Source: Thermohalobaculum sp039513195 (GTDB lineage Bacteria; Pseudomonadota; Alphaproteobacteria; Rhodobacterales; Rhodobacteraceae). From it: a stretch of 64,000 nucleotides of DNA. A program made the position numbers and the translations under genes. Shown piece after piece: positions 31,777 to 40,371 of this stretch. The first letter of the stretch is position 1. Each line of letters starts with the position of its first letter. A model generated the notes under the pieces. It was not told the origin of the DNA. It made no database searches and saw only the letters and a list, made by a program, of their open reading frames with translations. The stretch lies in assembly GCA_039513195.1 (NCBI GenBank), contig JBCCRM010000002.1:1-64000 (forward strand), written 5' to 3'.

Positions 31777-31778
31777 AT

Positions 31779-32447
31779 CTAGCGGGACAGCATAAAGCCG
31801 ACGCCGCGGACCGCCTCGATCCGAATTTCCACAGATAGGCCCGAGAGTTTGCGTCTGAGATAGCCGATATAGACGTCGATGCTGTTCTCAGACACTTCGC
31901 CGGCCCGGTCCCAAGCCTCGGCAATCAACTCCTCTCGCGAGATCGCGCGTCCCTCATGCTCGACCAAATAGGCGAAGAGCGGCCATTCCCGCGGCGTGAA
32001 GCGCAGGCTCTCCGGGCCGACAGAGAGAGAGCGTTGCTCGGGGTCCAAGCGTAGATCCGGTGGGCGCAGGCTGCCGCGACGGCGCAGAGCGGCGAGACGG
32101 GCGAGCAGCTCGTCGAGCTCAAAGGGTTTGGTCAGATAGTCGTCGGCACCGGCATCGAAGCCGGCCAACTTGTCCTCCAACGTCTCCCGCGCGGTCAGCA
32201 TGCAAATCGGCGCACGGCTGCCAAACCGGCGCAGCGCGCGACAGAAGGCAGCACCGTCGCCATCGGGCAGCATCCGGTCGAGCAGCACGAGGTCGTGGTA
32301 GCCGTCGCGAGCGATTTCGACGGCGCTCTTCAGATCGCGAACCCAGTCCACCGTGTAGCCCTCGGTCGCGAGGCCGCGCTCCAACAGCCGCCCGATCCCG
32401 GTATCGTCTTCGACTAAAAGCAATCGGCATTGGTCTTGTGCACTCAT
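31779..32447 (-). CDS. OmpR-family response regulator
   Basis: A 222-residue DNA-binding regulator. The receiver domain has acidic residues VEDD near the N-terminus, the phosphoacceptor Asp57 in LLDRMLPDGDG, and the conserved Lys in LTKPFELDEL. The C-terminal winged helix has LRFTPREWPLFAYLVEHEGRAISREELIAEAWD and SENSIDVYIGYLRRKL. The start at 32447 is set by the ATGA overlap; oddly, the overlap is with the stop of the sensor kinase gene upstream, so kinase and regulator are coupled. Its place beside pqq and xoxF makes it a candidate controller of alcohol oxidation, as MxbM-type regulators are in other methylotrophs. Confidence 0.9.
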   Translation of the reverse strand: MSAQDQCRLLLVEDDTGIGRLLERGLATEGYTVDWVRDLKSAVEIARDGYHDLVLLDRMLPDGDGAAFCRALRRFGSRAPICMLTARETLEDKLAGFDAGADDYLTKPFELDELLARLAALRRRGSLRPPDLRLDPEQRSLSVGPESLRFTPREWPLFAYLVEHEGRAISREELIAEAWDRAGEVSENSIDVYIGYLRRKLSGLSVEIRIEAVRGVGFMLSR

Positions 32448-34036
32448 CTTGGGAAAACCAAGGTCACGACGGCCCCTCCTCGCTTCCCATTCGCCGCTTC
32501 GACCCGCCCGCCATGCTGCTCTGCGATCCATTTGACGATGGCGAGGCCAAGGCCAGACCCGCCCGCCTGCCGCCCGCTGCTCGCCTGGGCATAGCGGTCG
32601 AACAGCGCCTCCGGGTCTGCGGCATCGAAACCCGGGCCGGAGTCCGACACTTCCAACGCGGCCTCTTCGGTGTTCGCCCGCACGCGGACCAGCACCGTGC
32701 CCCCTGGCGGCGAGAATTTCACGCCATTGTCGATCAAGGCAAGCGCCGCCTGGCGCAAGGCCTCTTCGTCGCCCACCATCGGAACCGGATCGGCCGGACG
32801 GTCGTCGAGCGAGAGCACGATCTCCTGCGCTGCCGCATAGGTGGCCGCCGCCTCGACCGCCGCCTCCGCCGCTGCAGCGAGATCGGCTTTGCCCATCTGC
32901 AAGGCCAGGGCGCCGTCCTCCGACCGCGCCAGTCGCATCAGATCGTCGATCCGGCGGCGTAGAAACCCGCCGGAGGCTGCAATCCGCTGCAACGCCGCGC
33001 GCTCCTCGCCGGTGGACCGCAGGGCGAGTTGCGCCTCGCCCAGCAACACGGTGACCGGGGTCCGCAATTCATGCCCGACATTTGCAAAGAACTGCCGCCG
33101 AGCCGCGTCGACCTGGGTCAGCGCATCGTTGGCCGCCGCTAAGTCCGCAGTGCGCGAGGCGACCTCGGTCTGCAGCCGCTCTTGTTCCGTCTCGATCCGG
33201 CGCGCCATTGCGTTGAACCCGCGGGCGAGACCTGCGAACTCTCCCGGAAGGTCGATCGGCGCCCGCACAGCGCCGGGTTCGCCGACCCCCTCGACCGCCC
33301 GCGACAGACGCGCGATAGGGCGCATTAGGCCGCGATAGAGCAGGATGCCGAACAGCGCAGCAGCAATCACCAGGGCCGCGGCCAGCAGGCTCCAGCCAAC
33401 AACCAGCCGGGCGCGCAGCGCATCAAGATTGGCGAAGGCGGCCGCCGCCTCCTGACGTTCATCTTGCAGCACCTCGAAGATCACCGAGCGGAACGCGTCC
33501 TGCCGCCCCGCCGCAACGCTTTCGAGGAACAGCCGGGCGGAGGCGGTGGCGTCGAACTCCAGCCCGCGAAGCCGCATGATCATCGCCTCTGTCTCCACGG
33601 TCTCGAACAAGTCCGACAGGGCCCGCGCGCGCACCATCTCGGCCCGCTCCGCCGCGCGTTCTTGCTCGGTCGTGCCGCTTTGGATCTCGACGCCGATCGC
33701 TTGGCGGTAACTCAGCAGCGCCCCCCGCAGAACCGCCGCGGGCCGGGCCTCCCGCGGGTCGCCGCCGCCGGTCAGGTGCCGCCCGATTTCGGCGACGAGA
33801 TAGCGGTTGAAAGCGGCCTCGATGGCGCGGGCATTTTCGAGCTGTTGCAGGCTCTGCTCGGCCCGGCGCACCTCCTGCATCGAGCGTTGCATTCCAAAGA
33901 CCGTTAAACCGCCAAGCGCCGCAACCACCAGGACGAGTGCAAAAAGCGCCGCGACCAGGCGCAGAAAGATGGTCGCACGTCCACGCCCAGGCCGACCGGT
34001 GTCCGTCGCCGTCATCCCCGTCTCCGTCATAGGCAT
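32444..34036 (-). CDS. Sensor histidine kinase
   Basis: A 530-residue inner-membrane kinase. Membrane helices at about 22-48 and 211-235 enclose a helical periplasmic sensor domain of about 160 residues. A HAMP linker (LMRPIARLSRAVEGVGEPG) is followed by the dimerisation helix with the phosphorylated His322 in FFANVGHELRTPVTVL. The ATPase domain has the N box (ALIDNGVKFSPPGG), DSGPGFD, and GSGLGLAIVKWIAEQHGG. It is the partner of the response regulator that overlaps it. The signal is unknown; the location suggests a periplasmic alcohol, aldehyde, metal or redox cue (inference). An ATG seven codons further in could also be the start. Confidence 0.9.
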   Translation of the reverse strand: MPMTETGMTATDTGRPGRGRATIFLRLVAALFALVLVVAALGGLTVFGMQRSMQEVRRAEQSLQQLENARAIEAAFNRYLVAEIGRHLTGGGDPREARPAAVLRGALLSYRQAIGVEIQSGTTEQERAAERAEMVRARALSDLFETVETEAMIMRLRGLEFDATASARLFLESVAAGRQDAFRSVIFEVLQDERQEAAAAFANLDALRARLVVGWSLLAAALVIAAALFGILLYRGLMRPIARLSRAVEGVGEPGAVRAPIDLPGEFAGLARGFNAMARRIETEQERLQTEVASRTADLAAANDALTQVDAARRQFFANVGHELRTPVTVLLGEAQLALRSTGEERAALQRIAASGGFLRRRIDDLMRLARSEDGALALQMGKADLAAAAEAAVEAAATYAAAQEIVLSLDDRPADPVPMVGDEEALRQAALALIDNGVKFSPPGGTVLVRVRANTEEAALEVSDSGPGFDAADPEALFDRYAQASSGRQAGGSGLGLAIVKWIAEQHGGRVEAANGKRGGAVVTLVFPR

Positions 34037-34206
34037 CGGAGCCTAGGGTCCCCGACCGCGTCTGTCACGCGGGGCCGATGGCCACGGATCGGGCCGGCGC
34101 GGCAGCGGCACCGGAGCTTCGCAGGTGGACCCCAAGGCGTCTCGGAGCGCCGCCTGAGGTCGTTTCCTGGCATGCCTCCCAGGCACGCCGGGGAGATCCT
34201 CATCCT

Positions 34207-35394
34207 ATGACTGCTGCCCGTCGCTATCCCGCGAATGCCGATCTGGAGGCACGCGCCCGCCGCCGCGTCCCGGGCTTTGCCTGGGACTATTTCATCGGTG
34301 GTATTGGGCCCGAACAGTGCCTCGCTCGCAACCGGGAGAGCCTGGAGGCCATCGCGCTGATGCCCCGCTATCTCGGCGGCGCGGTCACCCCGGATCTGAC
34401 TGCCGAGGTGATGGGCACCCGCTACGACCTGCCTTTCGGCGTCGCGCCCATGGGTCTTGGTGGGATGATCTGGCCCGGTGCGGCCGAGGCCATGGCCGGG
34501 GCAGCCGCCGCCGCCAACATCCCATTCGCGCTCAGCTCCTACGCCAATACCAGCCTAGAGCGCATCGCGGAGATCGCGCCGAGCCATGCTTGGTACCAGC
34601 ACTACGTAACCAACCGGCCCGAGGTGGAGGCCGCGATGCTGTCGCGCACAGAGGCGGCGGGATATCGCACCCTGATCGTGACGGTCGACATTCCGACCGC
34701 GACCAAGCGGGATCGGGACATCAAGAACGGCCTAACCATCCCGGTTACGATCCGCCCGCGGATGATTGCGCAGGTCGCCGCCTGCCCGACCTGGGCCCTG
34801 GCGACCGCTCGGTCGGGGATGCCGCAATTTCCCAACCTCGCGCCCTACGCGCCCGACGGGTCGAGCATGAGCGAGGTCGCAGCCTTCATCGGCACGATCA
34901 TGGAGGGGCATGTGACCCCCGATCGGCTGGCGCAGATCCGCGATGCCTGGCCCGGGCGGTTGGTGGTGAAGGGCGTGTTGGACCGCCGCGATGCGGAGGT
35001 CTGTCGCCATATCGGCGCAGACGCAGTGGTCGCCTCCAACCATGGCGGGCGGCAGCTCGACGCAGCGCCCGCAGCGGCCGAGGTTCTGGCCGATCTCCGT
35101 ACCGCCCTAGGGCCGGGGATCGCGCTGCTCGCCGATGGCGGCATGCGCTCTGGCCTCGATATCGCGCGCATGCTGGCGGCAGGGGCGGATTTCGTGCTGC
35201 TCGGCCGCGCCTTCATGATGGGGGTCGCCGCGCTCGGCCCGCCCGGCGCCGCCCATGTCATCGAGACATTGCGGGAGGAGTTGCGCTCGACCCTCGCCCA
35301 ACTCGGTTGCCCCGGGGTGGCGGATCTTCCCCATTTCCGCAGCCATAGCGGCAGCATAGCGCCCAAGCTTGACCCGGCGGCGCGCCTCGCCTAG
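34207..35394 (+). CDS. FMN-dependent alpha-hydroxy-acid oxidase/dehydrogenase
   Basis: A 395-residue TIM-barrel flavoenzyme of the lactate/glycolate/mandelate oxidase family. FAWDYFIGGIG begins the first conserved part, PFGVAPMG binds FMN, and SNHGGRQLD contains the active-site His and Arg. LADGGMRSGLDIARMLAAGADFVLLGRAF holds the phosphate of FMN. The start at 34207 is chosen for the GGGGAG just upstream and because earlier residues do not match the family. The substrate (lactate, glycolate or another 2-hydroxy acid) cannot be told. Glycolate or glyoxylate handling would suit a methylotroph. Confidence 0.88.
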   Translation: MTAARRYPANADLEARARRRVPGFAWDYFIGGIGPEQCLARNRESLEAIALMPRYLGGAVTPDLTAEVMGTRYDLPFGVAPMGLGGMIWPGAAEAMAGAAAAANIPFALSSYANTSLERIAEIAPSHAWYQHYVTNRPEVEAAMLSRTEAAGYRTLIVTVDIPTATKRDRDIKNGLTIPVTIRPRMIAQVAACPTWALATARSGMPQFPNLAPYAPDGSSMSEVAAFIGTIMEGHVTPDRLAQIRDAWPGRLVVKGVLDRRDAEVCRHIGADAVVASNHGGRQLDAAPAAAEVLADLRTALGPGIALLADGGMRSGLDIARMLAAGADFVLLGRAFMMGVAALGPPGAAHVIETLREELRSTLAQLGCPGVADLPHFRSHSGSIAPKLDPAARLA

Positions 35395-35403
35395 GTGGGC
35401 GCA

Positions 35404-35931
35404 ATGATCCGGCAGATCCTCATCCACCCTGATCCGCGCCTAAAAAAGAGCTGCGAAACCGTCTCTGTGGTCGATGACAGCATCCGCGCGCTGATGGATG
35501 ACATGCTTGAGACGATGTACGAGGCACCGGGCATCGGCCTCGCCGCACCGCAGATCGGGGTCCTGCAGCGGGTCGTGGTGGTCGATTGCACCCGCCGTGA
35601 CGAGGGCGAGACGCCGGAGCCGCTCTGCATGGCCAATCCGGAGGTTGTGGCCGCATCGGAGGAGCTGCGCGAATACGAGGAAGGCTGCCTCTCGATCCCA
35701 GAGATCTATGCCCCAATCTCGCGACCCGACACCGTCACCATACGATATATTGACCGCGACGGCACGACGACAGAGCGCGCGTTCGACGGTATTTGGTCCA
35801 CCTGCATCCAGCACGAGATCGACCATCTAAACGGGCGATTGTTCATTGACTATCTCGGCCCGATGCGCCGACGGATGATCACCGAGAAGATGAAGAAGCT
35901 GAAGCGCGAGCGCGCCCGGGCGGAAGGCTGA
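35404..35931 (+). CDS. def: Peptide deformylase
   Basis: A 175-residue metalloenzyme that removes the formyl group from new proteins. The three signatures are present: GIGLAAPQ at 43-50, EGCLS at 93-97 (Cys metal ligand) and HEIDH at 137-141. It lies 9 bp after the oxidase gene and 5 bp before fmt, the enzyme that adds the formyl group, the usual arrangement. An in-frame GTG three codons upstream is possible, but the ATG fits the family better. Confidence 0.95.
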   Translation: MIRQILIHPDPRLKKSCETVSVVDDSIRALMDDMLETMYEAPGIGLAAPQIGVLQRVVVVDCTRRDEGETPEPLCMANPEVVAASEELREYEEGCLSIPEIYAPISRPDTVTIRYIDRDGTTTERAFDGIWSTCIQHEIDHLNGRLFIDYLGPMRRRMITEKMKKLKRERARAEG

Positions 35932-35936
35932 CGGCG

Positions 35937-36848
35937 ATGCGCCTTGCCTTCATGGGCACTCCGGACTTCGCGGTGCCGACGCTGTTGGCACTCCTGCGCG
36001 CGGGGCACGAGGTGGTGCGCGTCTACACGCAGCCGGCGCGGCCAGCGGGGCGCGGCAAAAGACAAACCATGCCGCCGGTCGCGATGGCGGCCTTGGCACA
36101 GCAGATCCGGGTCGAGATGCCGGAGACGTTCCGCGGCGCAGTGGTCGAGGACTTTGCCGGGCTCGATCTCGACGCGGCGGTGGTCGTCGCCTTTGGGCAG
36201 ATCCTGCCGCAGAAGGCGCTGAACGCGCCGCGGCTTGGTTGCCTGAACCTTCACGCCTCGCTGCTGCCTCGGTGGCGGGGGGCGGCCCCGATCCAGCGGG
36301 CAATTATGGCGGGCGATGCGGAAACTGGGGTCTGCGTGATGCAGATGGAGGCCGGTCTCGACACCGGTCCGGTGCTGGCGCGCAAGACGATGGCGATCGA
36401 CCCGCGGGAGACAGCGGGAACGCTGCATGACCGGCTCTGCGGCGATGGCGCGGCGCTGATGGTCGATACCCTCGCGGCGCTGGAGGCCGGCAGGGCCACG
36501 CCGCAGCCGCAGGGGGACCAAGGCATCACCTATGCCGCGAAAATCACCAAGGCGGAGGCACAGATCGATTGGACCCGCCCGGCGAAGGAGCTGTCGGCAC
36601 AGATCCGCGGGCTGTCCCCTGCCCCCGGCGCATGGTGCGCAATCGGAGGCGAGCGGGTGAAGGTGCTGATGGCGCTGGCGGAGAACGGCTCCGGCCCGCC
36701 GGGTGAGGCGCTGGACGACCGGCTCTTGGTTGCCTGCGGGAGCGGTGCTGTCCGCCTCAGCATGCTGCAACGGGCGGGCAAGGGCCCTGTGCCGGCAGAG
36801 GCGTTTCTGAATGGGTTTCCAATCACCGTTGGCACAAAGCTCGCTTAG
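35937..36848 (+). CDS. fmt: Methionyl-tRNA formyltransferase
   Basis: A 303-residue enzyme that formylates initiator Met-tRNA with 10-formyltetrahydrofolate. MRLAFMGTPDFAVPTLLALL is the N-terminal fold, and LNLHASLLPRWRGAAPIQRAIMAGDAETGVCVMQMEAGLDTGPVL the catalytic core with its Asn-His-Ser-Leu-Leu-Pro motif. The C-terminal OB-like domain begins near AQIDWTRPAKEL. It follows def directly and is probably the end of this operon; a dispersed repeat lies 145 bp beyond it. Confidence 0.95.
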   Translation: MRLAFMGTPDFAVPTLLALLRAGHEVVRVYTQPARPAGRGKRQTMPPVAMAALAQQIRVEMPETFRGAVVEDFAGLDLDAAVVVAFGQILPQKALNAPRLGCLNLHASLLPRWRGAAPIQRAIMAGDAETGVCVMQMEAGLDTGPVLARKTMAIDPRETAGTLHDRLCGDGAALMVDTLAALEAGRATPQPQGDQGITYAAKITKAEAQIDWTRPAKELSAQIRGLSPAPGAWCAIGGERVKVLMALAENGSGPPGEALDDRLLVACGSGAVRLSMLQRAGKGPVPAEAFLNGFPITVGTKLA

Positions 36849-36993
36849 GTTCCTGTTGCCCTAACGAACCCATATGTCCCTGCGACCCGACCGGTGACGC
36901 GGCCGGTATGTCCGGATCGGACCGCCCCCCGCCCGGTCGAGCGCGAGCCTCGCCACCCGTTGCAGCCGAGCGGTGCGAACCCTTCGCCGCTAC

Positions 36994-37096
36994 CGCGGTT
37001 TCCGACCCGATTGCATAGGTTCTCGCGCTCTAAGGTGTTGTCCGGGCCGATCTTCACGGCGCCAATCGGCTTCAGATTGGCTGGAAAATGACCTAG
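36994..37096 (+). repeat. ~105-bp dispersed intergenic repeat, copy 2
   Basis: This copy aligns with the reverse complement of 5210-5314 and with 54222-54326 (TTTCCGACCCGATTGCAT, GTTCTCGCGCTCTAAGG, CAGATTGGCTGGAAAATG). Its left end is decayed (TACCGCGG instead of TAGAGCGC). Its right end CTAG supplies the TAG stop codon of the ACT-domain gene on the minus strand, so the element sits exactly at the gene end. Confidence 0.85.
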
Positions 37097-37497
37097 CGCG
37101 CAGCTTCCGCCATGTCCTGCAGCAGCCGCATGGCATGCTCCGCCCGATCTTCGGGCACGAACAGGTGGTCATGATGGAAACCTGCCACCGGGTTCACGCC
37201 CATGCCCGCGCTGGCCAATAGGCTCGCGATGCGGGCGATGAAGCCCACAGCCTCCAGCGCTGAATGCACCCGCAGCGTGATCATGCGGCACCGAAAAACC
37301 GCCTCGATCCCAGCAGCGTCGGCCGCCTCCTCCGCGAGGATCAGGGTCACGCCCTCGCTTTCCCTAAACGTCATCAGGGGCGGGGGGTCTTTTGGAATCG
37401 ACGCGCCGTCAGGCAGCGTCGCAAACACAAAGACCCCGGGCCGAAGCTCGGGGTCCATGCCGGCGATCAGGATGTCGAGATCGGTCTCACCGACCAT
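37093..37497 (-). CDS. ACT-domain protein (COG3602 type)
   Basis: A 134-residue cytosolic protein made of two ACT-like halves: MVGETDLDILIAGMDPELRPGVFVFATLP with a characteristic DPEL.PG.FVFAT motif, and ITLRVHSALEAVGFIARIASLLASAGMGVNPVAGFHHDHLFVPEDRAEHAMRLL. ACT domains sense amino acids, but the partner here is unknown. The start codon overlaps the gabD stop (TGATG), so it is coupled to the aldehyde dehydrogenase. Its stop codon lies inside the dispersed repeat. Confidence 0.85.
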   Translation of the reverse strand: MVGETDLDILIAGMDPELRPGVFVFATLPDGASIPKDPPPLMTFRESEGVTLILAEEAADAAGIEAVFRCRMITLRVHSALEAVGFIARIASLLASAGMGVNPVAGFHHDHLFVPEDRAEHAMRLLQDMAEAAR

Positions 37498-38951
37498 CAC
37501 ACCCCCATGCAGACATACTTCACCTCGAGAAAGTCCTCGACGCCGTATTTCGAGCCCTCCCGGCCGAGACCCGACTGTTTCACGCCACCGAAGGGGGCGA
37601 CCTCGTTCGAGATGATGCCGGTGTTGACGCCGACGATCCCGTATTCGAGCCCCTCGGCCACCCGCCAGACCCGGCCGAGATCGCGGCTGTAGAAATAGCC
37701 TGCCAGCCCGAATTCGGTGGCGTTGGCCATCTCCACCACCTCCTCGTCGGTTTCGAATTTGAACAGCGGAGCCATCGGGCCGAAGGTCTCCTCCCGCGCG
37801 ACGAGCATGTCCTGAGTGACGCCGGTGATGACCGTGGGGGTGAAGAACGTGCCGCCCATTGGGTGGCGCGCACCCCCGGTAAGAACGGCGGCACCCTTGG
37901 CCGTGGCATCGGCCAAGTGGTTCTCGACCTTCGCCAGGCCCTGGTCGTCGATCAGCGGGCCGGTTGTCACGCCCGCCTCGGTGCCCTCGCCGACGACCAG
38001 CGCCTCGACCGCGGCCTTAAGCTTCTCGGCGAAGGCATCATAGACCCCGCCCTGGACATAGATCCGGTTGGCACAGACGCAGGTCTGACCGGCATTGCGA
38101 AACTTACACATCATCGCACCTTCGACTGCGGCATCCAGATCCGCGTCGTCGAACACGATGAACGGCGCATTGCCGCCGAGCTCGAGGCTCAGTTTTTTGA
38201 TCTGGTCGGCGCATTGGCGCATGAGGATACGACCGACCTCGGTCGAGCCGGTGAAGGTGATCTTGCGGACCAGGTCGTTGCTGCAGAGCTCCTGCCCCAC
38301 GGCGGGCCCCTGGTTCGAGGTCACGACGTTGAAGACACCCGGCGGCACCCCGGCCTTTTCCGCCAGGACGGCGAGCGCGGTGGCCGAGAGCGGCGTCTGC
38401 TCGGCCGGTTTGATCACGACGGTGCAGCCGACGGCGATAGCCGGGGCGACCTTGCGGGTGATCATGGCGTTCGGAAAGTTCCAGGGCGTGATGGCGCCCA
38501 CGACGCCGACGGGCTGTTTCAACACCACGAGGCGCTTATCCGGTTGGTGCCCGGGGATCACGTCGCCATAAATGCGCTTTGCCTCCTCGGCGAACCATTC
38601 GATGAACGTGGCGCCATAGGCGATCTCGCCGCGCGCCTCGGCCAGCGGTTTGCCCATCTCGGCGGTGATGAGCTGAGCTAGATCCTCCTGATGCGCCATG
38701 ATCAGCTCGTACCAGCGGCGCATGACGGTGCCGCGTTCCTTGGCAGTCTTGGCAGCCCAGGCCTTTTGCGCTTTGGCCGCCGCCTCGATGGCTCGGCGCG
38801 TCTCGGCGGCGCCTAGATCGGCGACGGTGGTGATCTCCGCACTCGTTGCGGGGTTGGTCACCGAAAAGCTCGCACCGCTGTCGGCCGAGACCCAATCGCC
38901 GGCGATGTAGCTCCGCCCCTCGAGCAGGCTCCGCTCCGTCAGATCGAACAT
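37497..38951 (-). CDS. gabD: NAD(P)-dependent succinate-semialdehyde dehydrogenase
   Basis: A 484-residue aldehyde dehydrogenase of the GabD type. ITPWNFPNAMITRKVAPAIAVGCTVVIKPAEQTPLSA is the coenzyme site, FTGSTEVGRIL the GSTxxG turn, LSLELGGNAPFIVFDDADL contains the general-base Glu, and FRNAGQTCVCANRIYV the catalytic Cys. ITPWNFP and the end VNTGIISNEVAPFGGVKQSGLGREG are typical for succinate-semialdehyde oxidation, though glutarate semialdehyde is a possible substrate. GGGAGG precedes the chosen ATG; upstream in-frame residues do not match the family. Confidence 0.9.
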   Translation of the reverse strand: MFDLTERSLLEGRSYIAGDWVSADSGASFSVTNPATSAEITTVADLGAAETRRAIEAAAKAQKAWAAKTAKERGTVMRRWYELIMAHQEDLAQLITAEMGKPLAEARGEIAYGATFIEWFAEEAKRIYGDVIPGHQPDKRLVVLKQPVGVVGAITPWNFPNAMITRKVAPAIAVGCTVVIKPAEQTPLSATALAVLAEKAGVPPGVFNVVTSNQGPAVGQELCSNDLVRKITFTGSTEVGRILMRQCADQIKKLSLELGGNAPFIVFDDADLDAAVEGAMMCKFRNAGQTCVCANRIYVQGGVYDAFAEKLKAAVEALVVGEGTEAGVTTGPLIDDQGLAKVENHLADATAKGAAVLTGGARHPMGGTFFTPTVITGVTQDMLVAREETFGPMAPLFKFETDEEVVEMANATEFGLAGYFYSRDLGRVWRVAEGLEYGIVGVNTGIISNEVAPFGGVKQSGLGREGSKYGVEDFLEVKYVCMGV

Positions 38952-39213
38952 GCCGTCCTCCCATTGGTCCTTCTGCGCCCTTCGTCGCCCAGGATATGAC
39001 GCAGAATGCGGGCGGGTTCCAGGGGCGGAGCCCGCGCAAAGCGAACCGGATCGCCCGAATAGAAACCGGTCTTGCCGTCGCTCGGCGGCGAGGATCGCGC
39101 CCTTGCGGTTGGTCGGCAAAGAAGTCCCAACCGCCCCGGGGTGGGCGGGTGCGACCCGGCGCGGCGCATCGGAGGTTGGGCGGGCGTCGTCCGGCACAAG
39201 GCTGGAACCGGTG

Positions 39214-39681
39214 CTACCCCGCCTCGGCAGCTTTCTTCAGTGCCTTGATCTCGGCCCGGGCGAGCTGATCCGCCTCCTCGTTCTGGGGGTGGCCGGCGTG
39301 ACCCTTGACCCAATCCCAGGAGACGCGGTGGCGCATCTGTGCCGCATCGAGCCGCTGCCAGAGATCGGCGTTCTTCACCGGTTTTTTCGCCGCGGTCTTC
39401 CAGCCATTCCGCTTCCACCCGTGGATCCAGCCGGTGATCCCGTCGCGCAGATAGACCGAGTCGGTAACCACGGTGATCTCGGACGGACGCTCCAGCGTCT
39501 CCAGCGCCGCAATCGCCGCCATCAGCTCCATCCGGTTGTTGGTGGTCTCCGCCTCGCCGCCCGACAGAGTGCGCCGCTTCACGATGGCACCGTCTCGCTC
39601 CGCCTCCAGTACCACGCCCCAACCGCCGGGGCCGGGATTGCCGGAACAACCGCCATCCGTATACGCAAACAGCGCCGTCAC
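39214..39681 (-). CDS. rnhA: Ribonuclease HI
   Basis: A 155-residue enzyme that cuts the RNA strand of RNA-DNA hybrids. The acidic catalytic residues are seen in FAYTDGGCSGNPGPGGWG (Asp), NNRMELMAAIAAL (Glu), VVTDSVYLRDGI (Asp) and the late HAGHPQNEEADQLAR (His, Asp). The length matches the family. It is coupled to the methyltransferase gene before it by an ATGA overlap. Confidence 0.95.
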   Translation of the reverse strand: MTALFAYTDGGCSGNPGPGGWGVVLEAERDGAIVKRRTLSGGEAETTNNRMELMAAIAALETLERPSEITVVTDSVYLRDGITGWIHGWKRNGWKTAAKKPVKNADLWQRLDAAQMRHRVSWDWVKGHAGHPQNEEADQLARAEIKALKKAAEAG

Positions 39682-40277
39682 ACGGGGCGGCGGGCGAAGA
39701 GATGCAGCATATTGGTCGGCGAGCCGTCGAAACCGGTTGCGGCGACGATGCTGGTCTCGATCTCGGCAAAGCCGGCCGTGGCCACCAGATCGGTGAGTTC
39801 CGCCTCGCGATAATAGGTGTAGCGCCGGCCGAGATCGTCGCGATGCATTCCCTCGCCTTCTTTCAGACCGACATACAGGGGACCGCCCGGGCGCATCGCC
39901 TTGAACAGCCGGCCGAGATGGCCCGGCATGGCCTTTCGCTCGTCGTGGAGTAGGCTGAAGGACGCCCAGATGCCGTCATAGGCATCGGTCGCCGAGAAGT
40001 CTTGGAACTGCGCAACGGTGACCGTGAGCCCGTAGAGCGCCTTTGCCTGCGCCGCCAGCCCTTCGGAGCCGTCGATGGCATCGACCGTGAACCCGGCCTC
40101 CTTCAACCGCGCGGCCGCCCAGCCTGGGCCAGAGCCGAAATCGAGAACATGATCTCCCGGCCGCAGCTTTCCCATGAACTGGTCGAGCCAGGAGCGGCGC
40201 CCCTCCTTCGCAGCATACTCCGCATAGGTCTCTGCCTCGCGATTGTAGAAACCGAGGGTCGCATCATCGGCGGTCAT
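39678..40277 (-). CDS. Class I SAM-dependent methyltransferase
   Basis: A 199-residue methyltransferase with the SAM-binding motif HVLDFGSGPGWAAARLKEAGFTVDAIDGSEGLAAQAKA, followed by an Asp-containing loop (DAYDGIWASFSLLH) and LKPGG-like MRPGGPLYVGLK. The N-terminal TLGFYNREAETYAEY is common in small Methyltransf_11 proteins such as those acting on tellurite or small molecules. The substrate is unknown. It is coupled to rnhA and lies in the usual alphaproteobacterial arrangement ispH-(MT)-rnhA. Confidence 0.85.
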   Translation of the reverse strand: MTADDATLGFYNREAETYAEYAAKEGRRSWLDQFMGKLRPGDHVLDFGSGPGWAAARLKEAGFTVDAIDGSEGLAAQAKALYGLTVTVAQFQDFSATDAYDGIWASFSLLHDERKAMPGHLGRLFKAMRPGGPLYVGLKEGEGMHRDDLGRRYTYYREAELTDLVATAGFAEIETSIVAATGFDGSPTNMLHLFARRPV

Positions 40278-40371
40278 CGGAGTGCTCCCAACAGCAGGGT
40301 CGTGTCGGTTCTATCGAGGTCCCGGGTCGGGCCCAGGACGGTGTTTCGTGCCGCAGCGAAGCGCGGACAGA

